A DNA stretch of 8,908 nt from Devosia equisanguinis (GTDB lineage Bacteria; Pseudomonadota; Alphaproteobacteria; Rhizobiales; Devosiaceae), in contig CAMDAL010000157.1 in NCBI GenBank assembly GCA_945888565.1, forward strand, positions 1-8,908. The letters are read 5' to 3'. Every line of letters begins with the position of its first letter. The stretch's first letter is position 1. Below the pieces are notes generated by a model. It saw nothing but the letters and a program-made list of their open reading frames with translations, was not told where the DNA came from and searched no databases. Of the stretch, positions 1 to 6,724 are shown piece by piece. Both the position numbers and the translations under genes were made by a program.

Positions 1-574
1 GCGGCTCGAAGATGTGCTTGGGAACGGGCACGAAACGCGCGCCCCAGGGGTAGACGCCCATCGACGTCTCGAAGCTGTAGGACGGCTCGCTGGTCTCGAC
101 TTCCATCGTGTAGGGGTCGATCACGGTCCAGCTCTTGACGATGCTGGTGTAGCCCGACACACGGGTCAGCTTTTCGCGATACTTGAACGCCGTGTCGAGC
201 GTATAGGCCATGTCGGCGGTCGTGAACTCGACACCGTCGCTCCAGAACACGCCGGGGCGGATCTTGATGCGGAACTTGGTGTGCTCGGCGTTGAGCACCT
301 CGGGCATTCCGTCTGCAAGCTCCGGATAGGACTGGCCTGAGGCGGTGTCCATGTCCCAAAGCGAGCTCCATCCCAGCTCGCGGAAGCCACGCCAGATGGC
401 GTACGAGATGAACGGGTTCTGCGCGTCGGGAGTGGCGACCTTGCCGTCGAAGGTCTGCACGATAAGGGTTTCGCTGCGGGGCGTCCCTACATCGGTCATC
501 TCCTGCGCAAAGCTCGTCGTGCCCATCAGGACGCCCAGCATTGGCACCATCAGGTAGCGGCTCAGCTTAACCAT
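1..574 (-). CDS. ABC transporter substrate-binding protein, family 5 (N-terminal part, cut by window edge)
   Basis: Periplasmic solute-binding protein that would capture a peptide, opine or oligosaccharide and deliver it to an ABC importer. Only the first 191 residues are visible; the family usually runs to about 500-650. Residues 1-23 form a signal peptide: a Lys/Arg start (MVKLSRY), a hydrophobic core and a small-residue cleavage site (SFA, then QE). The mature part has family-5 features: PELADGMPEV at 84-93, then FRIKIRPGVFWSDG at 101-114 and TTADMAYTLD at 118-127, matching the usual 'L..gv.wsDG..fTa.Dv' region. The ATG at 574 is preceded by AGGAGG with a 6-nt spacer, which fixes the start. 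The first gene downstream of the DeoR regulator on the same strand, it carries upstream a copy of the sequence also found before the sugar operon, so co-regulation is inferred. The ligand cannot be read from this part; some members of this family import sugars. Confidence 0.93.
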   Translation of the reverse strand, partial: MVKLSRYLMVPMLGVLMGTTSFAQEMTDVGTPRSETLIVQTFDGKVATPDAQNPFISYAIWRGFRELGWSSLWDMDTASGQSYPELADGMPEVLNAEHTKFRIKIRPGVFWSDGVEFTTADMAYTLDTAFKYREKLTRVSGYTSIVKSWTVIDPYTMEVETSEPSYSFETSMGVYPWGARFVPVPKHIFEP

Positions 575-580
575 TGTCTT

Positions 581-586
581 CCTCCT
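581..586 (-). promoter_or_regulatory. Ribosome binding site of the substrate-binding protein gene
   Basis: A perfect AGGAGG on the minus strand, 6 nt before the ATG at 574. It confirms the start, which also gives an intact signal peptide. Confidence 0.85.
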
Positions 587-716
587 GTCGCGACCGCACC
601 AGCGCTGGATCGCGTGATTTCTCCTCCGAGGGCGCGGCGCATTGGCTCACGCTCTCCCCACTCAATCGCCACGCGCTGGGGTTGCGTCCCCTGTCGGCAT
701 CAGCGATCCACAAGCA

Positions 717-746
717 GTTTATCGTATTTTTTCGTTTGCTTGCGAT
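717..746 (-). promoter_or_regulatory. Candidate DeoR-type operator, copy B (upstream of the substrate-binding protein gene)
   Basis: On the minus strand this reads ATCGCAA, five bases, CGAAA, five bases, ACGATA and four more bases. It matches the copy at 1776-1805 without gaps at 20 of 30 positions (20 of the first 27). In both copies a CG falls at positions 3, 13 and 23, exactly one helical turn apart, giving three direct repeats of roughly (T/A)CGnnA. This is an AT-rich island in otherwise GC-rich DNA, 143-172 nt before the ATG at 574. DeoR-family repressors are known to bind short repeated sites in promoters; assigning this one to the repressor encoded at 855-1682 is inference. No convincing -35/-10 pair was found beside it. 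Confidence 0.55.
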
Positions 747-854
747 ATTAGTGAATAGGGGCTTTGGCCAGGGCGAGTCAATACCTTGGCGCAGCCATTC
801 GCGCTCAAACGTCGCCAATCGGCAGACTCTGCCCTGGAATACCTTGATGGCCGA

Positions 855-1682
855 TCAGGCGATCAGAACGGCTATGCCCTCGGCTTCGAACCGCCTGCGA
901 TCGTCATCTCGGATGCCGTCGTCGGTGATGAGGGTTCCGACGAGTTCAACCGGACCGAGGGACGAGAAGGACATCCGACCGATCTTGGTCGAATCGGCCA
1001 GCAGATAGATCTTGCTCGCGGCCTTGATCATGGCACGCTTGACATAGAGGTCGCCGATCGCCGGGTAGGTCAGGCCGGCTTCAAACGAGATCCCTGCCGT
1101 CGCCAGGAACAGCTTTTCAGCGAAGATGCCGACAAAGAAATCGCCGGACTTCTCGCCGCTGAGCGAGAGTGTGGGGGCTTTGAACTGACCGGCCGGCATG
1201 TGCACCGAGTTGGTGGGGTTCGCCCCCAGCAGGAGAGCAATGTTGAGCGCATTGGTAATGACGTTAAGCCCTTGCCTATCCGTCAGATTTTGCGCGAACT
1301 CGGTGGTTGTTGTACCAGAATCGATAATGATCGTGTCGTTGTTGGTCACGAGCCCTGCGGCCAGCCGGCCAATCCGGATTTTCCGGTCCATGTTCTCGAC
1401 ATGGTGGAGCGACATTGACTGGACCTGTTGCGGCACCGACTTCAGGAAGGCCCCGCCGTGTTCGCGGACAATCTGGCCTTCCGCCTCCAGTCTCTCGAGG
1501 TCCTGCCTTACCGTTGCTTCCGACACCGCGAAGGCCCTGGACAGATCGCGCACTCGTGCGCTTCCCTCTTCCTGCAGCCACTCGAGTATCTTCCGCCGGC
1601 GCGGCTCAGCCAGAAGAGTCTGCTTTGGCAACCCAGCTTTCCGCGTCCGTTCACTCGCTGCCATTTCGTCGAATATCCTCAT
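855..1682 (-). CDS. DeoR family transcriptional regulator (likely repressor of the adjacent sugar operon)
   Basis: Cytoplasmic DNA-binding repressor, 275 residues from the chosen start (family usual about 250-270). Residues 30-80 are the DeoR-type winged helix-turn-helix: RRKILEWLQEEG, then VRDLSRAFAVSEATVRQDL and the VREHGGAF end of the wing. The C-terminal sensor domain, which in this family binds a phosphorylated sugar, shows DSGTTTT at 121-127, VITNALNIA at 141-149 and LLADSTKIGR at 227-236 with its conserved Lys233. The frame runs up to a TTG at 1745, but that would add about 21 atypical residues. ATG 1682 and ATG 1664 (MAASERTRK, with a weak AGGA 11 nt before it) are both possible; 1682 is a choice, not a certainty. 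It is divergent from the isomerase operon and has a candidate operator between. The inducer is probably a phosphorylated intermediate of that pathway, by analogy with relatives. Confidence 0.93.
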   Translation of the reverse strand: MRIFDEMAASERTRKAGLPKQTLLAEPRRRKILEWLQEEGSARVRDLSRAFAVSEATVRQDLERLEAEGQIVREHGGAFLKSVPQQVQSMSLHHVENMDRKIRIGRLAAGLVTNNDTIIIDSGTTTTEFAQNLTDRQGLNVITNALNIALLLGANPTNSVHMPAGQFKAPTLSLSGEKSGDFFVGIFAEKLFLATAGISFEAGLTYPAIGDLYVKRAMIKAASKIYLLADSTKIGRMSFSSLGPVELVGTLITDDGIRDDDRRRFEAEGIAVLIA

Positions 1683-1775
1683 GCATTTCGCAAAGCACTT
1701 TTCGCGCTCTTGTCCACCTTGGCACCAATCGGAAAGCCCCGGCAAGCGCAGGCGAGACAGGCGGCAGCGCCGATA

Positions 1776-1805
1776 ATCGCAATAATTCGAAAGAAAACGC
1801 TATTG
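1776..1805 (+). promoter_or_regulatory. Candidate DeoR-type operator, copy A (divergent regulator/isomerase promoter region)
   Basis: Reads ATCGCAA, five bases, CGAAAGAA, then AACG and CTATTG. CG dinucleotides lie at 1778, 1788 and 1798, an exact 10-bp spacing, so one protein could contact three half-sites on one face of the helix. It ends where a -10-like TATGAT begins, so a bound repressor would block RNA polymerase. It aligns ungapped with copy B at 717-746. The site is 78 nt before the isomerase start and 94 nt before the regulator ATG, well placed to control both. Binding by the local DeoR protein is inferred. Confidence 0.6.
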
Positions 1806-1811
1806 TATGAT
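1806..1811 (+). promoter_or_regulatory. Possible -10 element of the sugar operon promoter
   Basis: TATGAT matches the sigma-70 type -10 consensus at five of six positions and lies in the only AT-rich part of the divergent intergenic region, right after operator copy A. No good -35 is present at 16-18 nt spacing, which would fall inside the operator. The leader would be about 65-70 nt. On the opposite strand the overlapping TACAAT (1802-1807) could serve the regulator gene. Confidence 0.3.
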
Positions 1812-1867
1812 GATCTGTCTGCGGCTATTTTGCGCCCAATCGAAGAGCCGCGCCAGCGGTGAGCCCT

Positions 1868-1876
1868 GGGAGGGGG
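1868..1876 (+). promoter_or_regulatory. Ribosome binding site that sets the isomerase start at GTG 1883
   Basis: GGGAGGGGG lies 7-10 nt before GTG 1883, an ideal Shine-Dalgarno position. An earlier in-frame GTG at 1859 would put this purine run inside the coding sequence and has no such site of its own, so 1883 is preferred. Confidence 0.7.
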
Positions 1877-1882
1877 AAGTCT

Positions 1883-3346
1883 GTGAAGCCGTTCAACAGG
1901 AAAGTCACTCTTGGACTTATCGTCTCAAGTCGCGCCTTCTTCAATTCGGACTATGCTCCCACCGCGCGCGCCCACTTGACGGCAGCCTGCGAAAAACTTG
2001 GCGTGTCGTACCGCATTTTGCCGATGGAAGCGACGCCGAACGGGGCTGTGGAAACCCGCGAAGATGCGCACAGATACGCCAGGTTCTTCCGCGAGCATCG
2101 CGACCAGATAGACGGCATCGTGGTCTCCCTGCCGAATTTTGGCGACGAGATCGCTGTGGTCGAAACAATCGCCATGGCGGACCTCAGGGTGCCGGTGCTG
2201 CTGCAGGCCTGTAACGACGCCCTCGACAAGACTGATCTGAAGGGACGCCGGGACGCCTTCTGCGGCAAGATCTCGATCACGTCGAACCTGTATCAGTATG
2301 GCATCCCGTTCACTGACACGACCTCGCACACCTCCGATCTCGACGGCGCCGAGTTCGCCGGGGATCTCGACCGGTTCATGCGCACGTGCCGGACGGTGCG
2401 TGGCCTCAAGCGCGCCCGCATTGGCGCCATCGGCGCCCGCACCGGTGCGTTCCAGACGATGCGGTTCTCGGAAAAGCTGCTGCAGCAGAGCGGCATTTCG
2501 GTGGTCACGGTTGATCTCTCTGAGATCATCGGCGAGGCCGAGAAGCTCTCCGGCGAGGATCCGGATGTGAAGGTTCGTCTCGACGAGATCTTCGGCTATG
2601 GCACGATCCCGCCCTACATTCAGCGGGAGAACATCGTCAAGCAGGCGCGCCTGGGCATTGTGGTGGACCGCTGGATGGAGCGGAACGAGTGCGACGCCTC
2701 ATCCATCCAGTGCTGGACCTCGATGCAGGAGAACTTCGGCTGCGCCACCTGCCTTGCGATGTCCATGATGGGCGAAAAACTGCAGCCCAGCGCCTGCGAG
2801 GTCGACGTCGCTGGTGCCATTTCCATGTATGCGCTGGCCCTCGCGGCCGAAGCGCCGCCGGCCCTGCTGGACTGGAACAACAACTACGGTGACGCCGTGG
2901 ACAAGTGCGTCTGCACCCACTGCGGCAACTTCCCCAAGAGCTTCATCGGCGAGACGCCGGAGATTTCGAACCTGGGCGTCATCGGCACGGTAGTCGGGCC
3001 GGAAAAGTGCTTCGGCGCCGTCAAGGGCAAGGTGCAACCCGGCCCACTGACATACTTCCGACTCTCCACCGATGATCGCAACGGCGTGATCAAGACCTAT
3101 GTCGGCGAAGGCGCGTTCACCGACGACCCATTCCCCATGGATGGCGGCATTGCTGTCACCGCCGTGCCACGCCTCCGTGAATTGCTGACGTTCATCGCCC
3201 GGAACGGCTTTGAGCATCACGTCGCCATGGTGCGAGGCCACCATGCCAAGGTCGTCGACGAGGCCGTCAACCGCTATCTGGGATGGCAGAATTACCACCA
3301 CGAGACGGTGCCCAGCTTTGCTGCGCCCTATCCGTTCCTTCGCTGA
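1883..3346 (+). CDS. L-fucose/L-arabinose isomerase family protein (sugar ketol-isomerase, substrate unknown)
   Basis: Predicted cytoplasmic metal-dependent aldose-ketose isomerase, 487 residues from GTG 1883. The N-terminal half is an alpha/beta region (VTLGLIVSSR at 8-17, DGIVVSLPNFGDE at 77-89). The C-terminal half has the COG2407-type core: ENFGCATCLAMSMMGEKL at 283-300, then PSACEVDVAGAISM at 302-315 with Glu306 and Asp308 as likely metal/catalytic acids. THCGNFP follows at 345-351, and HHVAMVRGHH at 445-454 holds candidate catalytic histidines. It is shorter than E. coli FucI (about 590) and nearer to the FucI-like group of unassigned substrate. It is unusually cysteine-rich around the active site (277, 287, 290, 305, 342, 344, 347). 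As first gene of the operon, 10 nt before the transketolase N subunit, it probably makes the ketose used by the kinase and transketolase. The exact sugar is not predictable. Confidence 0.88.
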   Translation: MKPFNRKVTLGLIVSSRAFFNSDYAPTARAHLTAACEKLGVSYRILPMEATPNGAVETREDAHRYARFFREHRDQIDGIVVSLPNFGDEIAVVETIAMADLRVPVLLQACNDALDKTDLKGRRDAFCGKISITSNLYQYGIPFTDTTSHTSDLDGAEFAGDLDRFMRTCRTVRGLKRARIGAIGARTGAFQTMRFSEKLLQQSGISVVTVDLSEIIGEAEKLSGEDPDVKVRLDEIFGYGTIPPYIQRENIVKQARLGIVVDRWMERNECDASSIQCWTSMQENFGCATCLAMSMMGEKLQPSACEVDVAGAISMYALALAAEAPPALLDWNNNYGDAVDKCVCTHCGNFPKSFIGETPEISNLGVIGTVVGPEKCFGAVKGKVQPGPLTYFRLSTDDRNGVIKTYVGEGAFTDDPFPMDGGIAVTAVPRLRELLTFIARNGFEHHVAMVRGHHAKVVDEAVNRYLGWQNYHHETVPSFAAPYPFLR

Positions 3347-3356
3347 GGTAGGCTCC

Positions 3357-4196
3357 ATGGCCGCAACCGCCCTTGCTCGTCGCAACGATCAGATCGCCCT
3401 GATCCGCGAAAAGGCTCTCTGGATCCGCCGGCGCAGCTTTCAGATGGTCTATGAGGCGCAACTGGGTCACCCAGGTGGCGATTTCAGCTCGGCCGACCTG
3501 CTGGCTGCGCTGTATTTCGGTGTATTGCAGTTCGATCCCATGGTGCCCAATGCCGCGGGCCGCGACCGGTTCGTGATGAGCAAGGGCCACTGTACCGGCG
3601 CCTTCTACGCCGCGCTGGCCTCGTCGGGATACTTCCCCGAAGACCTGCTCGACACCTACATGCAGCCGCTCAGCCGTCTCAACGGCCATCCAAACCGGAA
3701 CTATCTGCCGGGGGTCGAAACCAACACCGGACCCCTGGGACATGGCCTGCCCGTTGCCGTGGGCATCGCCATCGCCGGACAGATTGACGGCGCGGACTTC
3801 CGCACTTTCGTTCTGACCGGCGACGGCGAGCAACAGGAGGGCAGCAACTGGGAGGCCGGTCTCACCGCCGGTCATCGCCAGCTTGAAAACCTGACCCTGA
3901 TCATCGATCGGAACCGACTGCAACAGGGCGCGCGCACCGAAGATACGGCCGGACTCGATCCACTTGATGACAAGTGGCGGGCTTTCGGCTGGCAGGTGGA
4001 AATCATCGACGGACACGATTGCCAGCAGATCTACGACGTCCTCTCAGCCTCACCCAAGGGACGCGGCAAGCCATTGTGCGTGATCGCCAACACCTTCAAG
4101 GGCAAGGGTGTCAGCTTCATGCACGACAATGTCGCCTGGCACCATGGCGTCCCCAACAGGGAGCAGTTCGAGCAAGCCATGCGGGAGCTCGTGTAA
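3357..4196 (+). CDS. Transketolase, N-terminal subunit (thiamine diphosphate-binding half)
   Basis: First half of a split transketolase, 279 residues, matching the separately encoded N-terminal subunit class. Visible marks are QLGHPGGDFSSADLL at 35-49, DRFVMSKGH at 70-78, ETNTGPLGHG at 121-130 and the thiamine diphosphate/metal motif GDGEQQEGSNWEA at 155-167, closed by NLTLIIDRN with Asn186. These residues bind the diphosphate and divalent metal of the cofactor; the catalytic Glu lies on the partner subunit encoded next. ATG 3357 follows GAGG at 3345-3348, which overlaps the isomerase stop codon, and gives the standard N terminus; a longer frame back to 3210 would overlap the isomerase gene. 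Two-subunit transketolases are used by some specialised sugar pathways, such as AptA/AptB on apulose 4-phosphate in D-apiose breakdown. Within this operon a role in a dedicated pathway is more likely than housekeeping pentose phosphate metabolism. Confidence 0.93.
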   Translation: MAATALARRNDQIALIREKALWIRRRSFQMVYEAQLGHPGGDFSSADLLAALYFGVLQFDPMVPNAAGRDRFVMSKGHCTGAFYAALASSGYFPEDLLDTYMQPLSRLNGHPNRNYLPGVETNTGPLGHGLPVAVGIAIAGQIDGADFRTFVLTGDGEQQEGSNWEAGLTAGHRQLENLTLIIDRNRLQQGARTEDTAGLDPLDDKWRAFGWQVEIIDGHDCQQIYDVLSASPKGRGKPLCVIANTFKGKGVSFMHDNVAWHHGVPNREQFEQAMRELV

Positions 4197-5152
4197 TGGC
4201 GGTTGCAGCAGTTCCAGCCGGCTTGTTCGACTGCCGTGACAGCTTTTCCAGCACCCTTGAGTCGTTGGCCGAAGCGGATGAGCGCATCGTCACGGTGGTC
4301 AGCGACAGTGTCGGCTCGTCCAAGCTGGTCAATTTCGGCAAGCGCTTCCCTCGAAGGCAGGTCAATGTCGGCATAGCCGAGCAGACGGTTGTGGCGGTTG
4401 GTGCTGGTCTGGCGAATGGTGGCAAGGTGCCCTTCGTGTCGGCGGCATCCTGCTTTCTGACTGGCCGGGCGCTTGAACAGATCAAGGCCGATGTCGCTTA
4501 CTCCAATGTCAACGTGAAGCTGGTCGGGCAATCCAGCGGCATTGCATATGGCGAACTCGGGCCGACGCACCATTCGATCGAGGACATTGCCTGGCTGCGC
4601 CTGCTGACCAATCTGACGATCATCGTTCCCGCAGACCCGTGGCAGACAGAGGCAGCGATCCGGGCCGCAGCGGCGCATGATGGCCCCGTTTTTGTCCGGG
4701 TCAGCCGGATGCCGGTACCCGCGCTTGAGAGGACAAACCCTGAGTTCAGGATCGGCCGGGCTGAGACCCTCGTCGAAGGGAGCGATCTCGCGATCATCGC
4801 CAATGGCACCATGGTGCATCGTGCGATCGGGGCGGCGCATCTGCTCGCAACTGAAGGTATCTCCGCCCGGGTCGTCAACATGGCAACCATCGCGCCCCTC
4901 GATGAGGCGACTATTCTGGCGGCGGCAGCCACCGGGGCCATCGTGACGGTCGAGGAGCACAATGTCCGCGGCGGTCTTGGTGGGGCGGTGGCCGAGGTGG
5001 TCACGACGCATACACCCGTGCCGATGCGCATTCTCGGGTTCGACGGCTTCCAACCCACCGGCAGCGTTGAATTCCTGATGGAGAGGGCCGGCCTGACAGC
5101 CGATGGCATCGCTGCGGCCTCACGGCAGGTTCTGGCCAGGAAGTCCAGATGA
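4196..5152 (+). CDS. Transketolase, C-terminal subunit (pyrimidine-binding half with catalytic Glu)
   Basis: Second half of the split transketolase, 318 residues. NVGIAEQ at 57-63 contains Glu62, the conserved acid that activates thiamine diphosphate. FVSAASCFLTGRALEQIK at 80-97 and GELGPTHHSIEDIAWLR at 119-135 form the substrate-channel region, with His125/His126 where transketolases have GPTHQ. A transketolase C domain follows (LAIIANGTMVH at 198-208, VEEHNVRGGLGGAVAE at 252-267). The ATG overlaps the previous stop by one base (TAATG) and GGGAG lies 8 nt before it, so the two subunits are probably made together by translational coupling in equal amounts. A longer reading frame starts at 3974 but lies inside the N-subunit gene and is not the true start. 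The acceptor and donor sugars are unknown; the operon suggests a phosphorylated ketose made by the isomerase and kinase. Confidence 0.93.
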   Translation: MAVAAVPAGLFDCRDSFSSTLESLAEADERIVTVVSDSVGSSKLVNFGKRFPRRQVNVGIAEQTVVAVGAGLANGGKVPFVSAASCFLTGRALEQIKADVAYSNVNVKLVGQSSGIAYGELGPTHHSIEDIAWLRLLTNLTIIVPADPWQTEAAIRAAAAHDGPVFVRVSRMPVPALERTNPEFRIGRAETLVEGSDLAIIANGTMVHRAIGAAHLLATEGISARVVNMATIAPLDEATILAAAATGAIVTVEEHNVRGGLGGAVAEVVTTHTPVPMRILGFDGFQPTGSVEFLMERAGLTADGIAAASRQVLARKSR

Positions 5153-6642
5153 ACGACCAGCTGATCCTTGCGATCGACCAGGGCACCACCAATACCAAGG
5201 CGATTGCTCTGGACGCCTCCGGCAAGATCGTCGCGCAAGCTTCCGTGCCTATGTTGGTCAGCTATCCCCAGCCCGGCTGGGCCGAGCAATCGGCGTATGA
5301 GATCTGGCACAGCGTCCAGCAGGTCATTGCACAAACGCTCACAAAATTGTCAGGACCAATCGCGGCGGTGGCGATCTCTAACCAGCGCGAGACGATTGTG
5401 GTCTGGGACGCCGTGACCGGAAAGCCCGTCGGCCCGGCGATTGTCTGGCAGTGCCGCCGGTCGGCCGATCGTTGTGCAGCCTTGCGCGCGGCGGGGCACA
5501 CGGACCTGGTCGTCGCGCGAACGGGACTGACTCTGGACCCGCTGTTTCCAGCGGCCAAACTCGCTTGGTTGCTCGACCAGACACCCGAGGCTCGTGCCAA
5601 GGCCGAGCGCGGCGACCTGCGGGCCGGCACCGTAGACAGCTGGTTGCTCTGGAACTTGACGGGGGGCGCCGTTCACGCCACGGACCACTCCAACGCGTCC
5701 CGAACTCAGTTGTATGACACTCTGACACTGGCCTGGAGCGAGGAACTCGGCAAACTGTTCGGCGTACCCGTTGGCATCCTGCCGCAAGTCCTGCCGTCCG
5801 ACAGCCGGTTTGGCGAAGTCGCTGCCGGCGTGTCGGCCTTGCCTGCGGGAATACCCATCCACGCCCTGCTCGGGGACTCTCATGCTGCCCTCTACGGGCA
5901 CGGCGTCCGCGCAAGCGGTATGGCAAAGGCCACCTACGGTACCGGATCATCGCTGATGACGCTGACCGGCAAACGTGCAGTCTCACAACATGGGCTGTCT
6001 GGAACGATTGCCTGGAGTACCAGGGACGGCGGCATTGTCTACGCGCTTGAAGGGAACATTTCCGTCTCGGGTCAGGCTGCAGCCTTCATGGCCGAACTGC
6101 TTGGCCTCGAAGGAGCGGAGCAGCTTTCCGAGTTGGCAGGGAGCGTTGGGGATACCAATGGCTGCGTCTTCGTCCCCGCGCTGGTGGGGTTGGGGGCGCC
6201 CTACTGGCGCGCTGATGCCCGAGGCGTGATTACTGGGCTATCGCTCGGAACGAAACGAGCGCACCTCGCCCGCGCCGCCCTTGAGGCTATTGCGTTCCAG
6301 GTGGCCGACGTCCTCAATGCCATGATGGCCGATCTGGGCAGTCCGGTCTCCATGCTGTCGGTAGATGGCGGCGCATCCCGCAACGACTCCCTGATGCAGC
6401 TTCAGGCGGACCTCACCAACTGCACCTTAATCCGCGGAGCGGCAGCAGAAGTCAGCGCTATCGGGGCGGCCATGCTTGCTGCCTCGGGGGCTGGTTGGGG
6501 CGAGATCCCGCGGCTCGGGGAAATCCATGAGTTCCATCCCCGGATGCCAGCACACGATAGGGCTGTAGCCATGGACCGGTGGCGTCGTGCGCTGTCGCAG
6601 GCCTTGCACGACACGTCTGGCAGCACAGAGTTGCAGCCATAG
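5149..6642 (+). CDS. FGGY family carbohydrate kinase, glycerol kinase-like with altered substrate pocket
   Basis: ATP-dependent kinase of 497 residues, full length for the family. The closest recognisable pattern is glycerol kinase: AIDQGTTNTKAIALD at 8-22, ISNQRET at 76-82, AIVWQCRRSA at 97-106, GTVDSWLLWNLTGG at 160-173, TDHSNASRTQLYD at 178-190, GLGAPYW at 347-353 and SVDGGASRND at 404-413. Against E. coli GlpK, glycerol contacts Arg83, Glu84 and Asp245 are kept (Arg80, Glu81, Asp243), but Tyr135 is Leu132 (LDPLFPAAK) and Phe270 is Ser268 (YGTGSSLM). Glycerol is therefore probably not the substrate; a larger polyol or ketose fits the widened pocket and the operon. The start overlaps the transketolase stop (ATGA), with AGGA 7 nt before. 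It is the last operon gene. Automatic annotation may call it glycerol kinase; FGGY kinase is safer. Confidence 0.9.
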   Translation: MNDQLILAIDQGTTNTKAIALDASGKIVAQASVPMLVSYPQPGWAEQSAYEIWHSVQQVIAQTLTKLSGPIAAVAISNQRETIVVWDAVTGKPVGPAIVWQCRRSADRCAALRAAGHTDLVVARTGLTLDPLFPAAKLAWLLDQTPEARAKAERGDLRAGTVDSWLLWNLTGGAVHATDHSNASRTQLYDTLTLAWSEELGKLFGVPVGILPQVLPSDSRFGEVAAGVSALPAGIPIHALLGDSHAALYGHGVRASGMAKATYGTGSSLMTLTGKRAVSQHGLSGTIAWSTRDGGIVYALEGNISVSGQAAAFMAELLGLEGAEQLSELAGSVGDTNGCVFVPALVGLGAPYWRADARGVITGLSLGTKRAHLARAALEAIAFQVADVLNAMMADLGSPVSMLSVDGGASRNDSLMQLQADLTNCTLIRGAAAEVSAIGAAMLAASGAGWGEIPRLGEIHEFHPRMPAHDRAVAMDRWRRALSQALHDTSGSTELQP

Positions 6643-6653
6643 GGCTCAGGCGG

Positions 6654-6672
6654 GCGGCGCTTTCGGCGCTGC
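6654..6672 (+). terminator. Possible hairpin at the end of the sugar operon
   Basis: GCGGCGCT, loop TTC, GGCGCTGC can form an 8-bp stem with two G-T wobbles, 12 nt after the kinase stop codon. No T-run follows, so it is not a classic intrinsic terminator. It may protect the transcript end or be chance in GC-rich DNA. Confidence 0.25.
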
Positions 6673-6724
6673 TGTCTGCCAATCGGCGTTCAATCTTCGA
6701 TGCCGTTTGACAGTCGAGCGCGGG

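Noticed and set aside
1683..1712. Near-palindrome (TTTCGCAAAG, CA, CTTTTCGCG) just before the regulator ATG, considered as an autoregulatory operator
   Set aside because: The symmetry is imperfect and it does not match the phased motif shared by the two better sites, so chance is as likely.
1683..1745. Upstream TTG extension of the DeoR regulator
   Set aside because: The added residues are Cys-rich, have no family match and extend past the usual DeoR N terminus; no Shine-Dalgarno site precedes the TTG.
4031..5053. Long minus-strand open frame (340 codons) opposite the transketolase C subunit
   Set aside because: The protein has no recognisable family and unnatural composition. It lies antisense to a clear conserved gene, a common artefact in GC-rich DNA. 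The same applies to the minus-strand frames at 2699-3385, 3267-4016 and 4498-5334.
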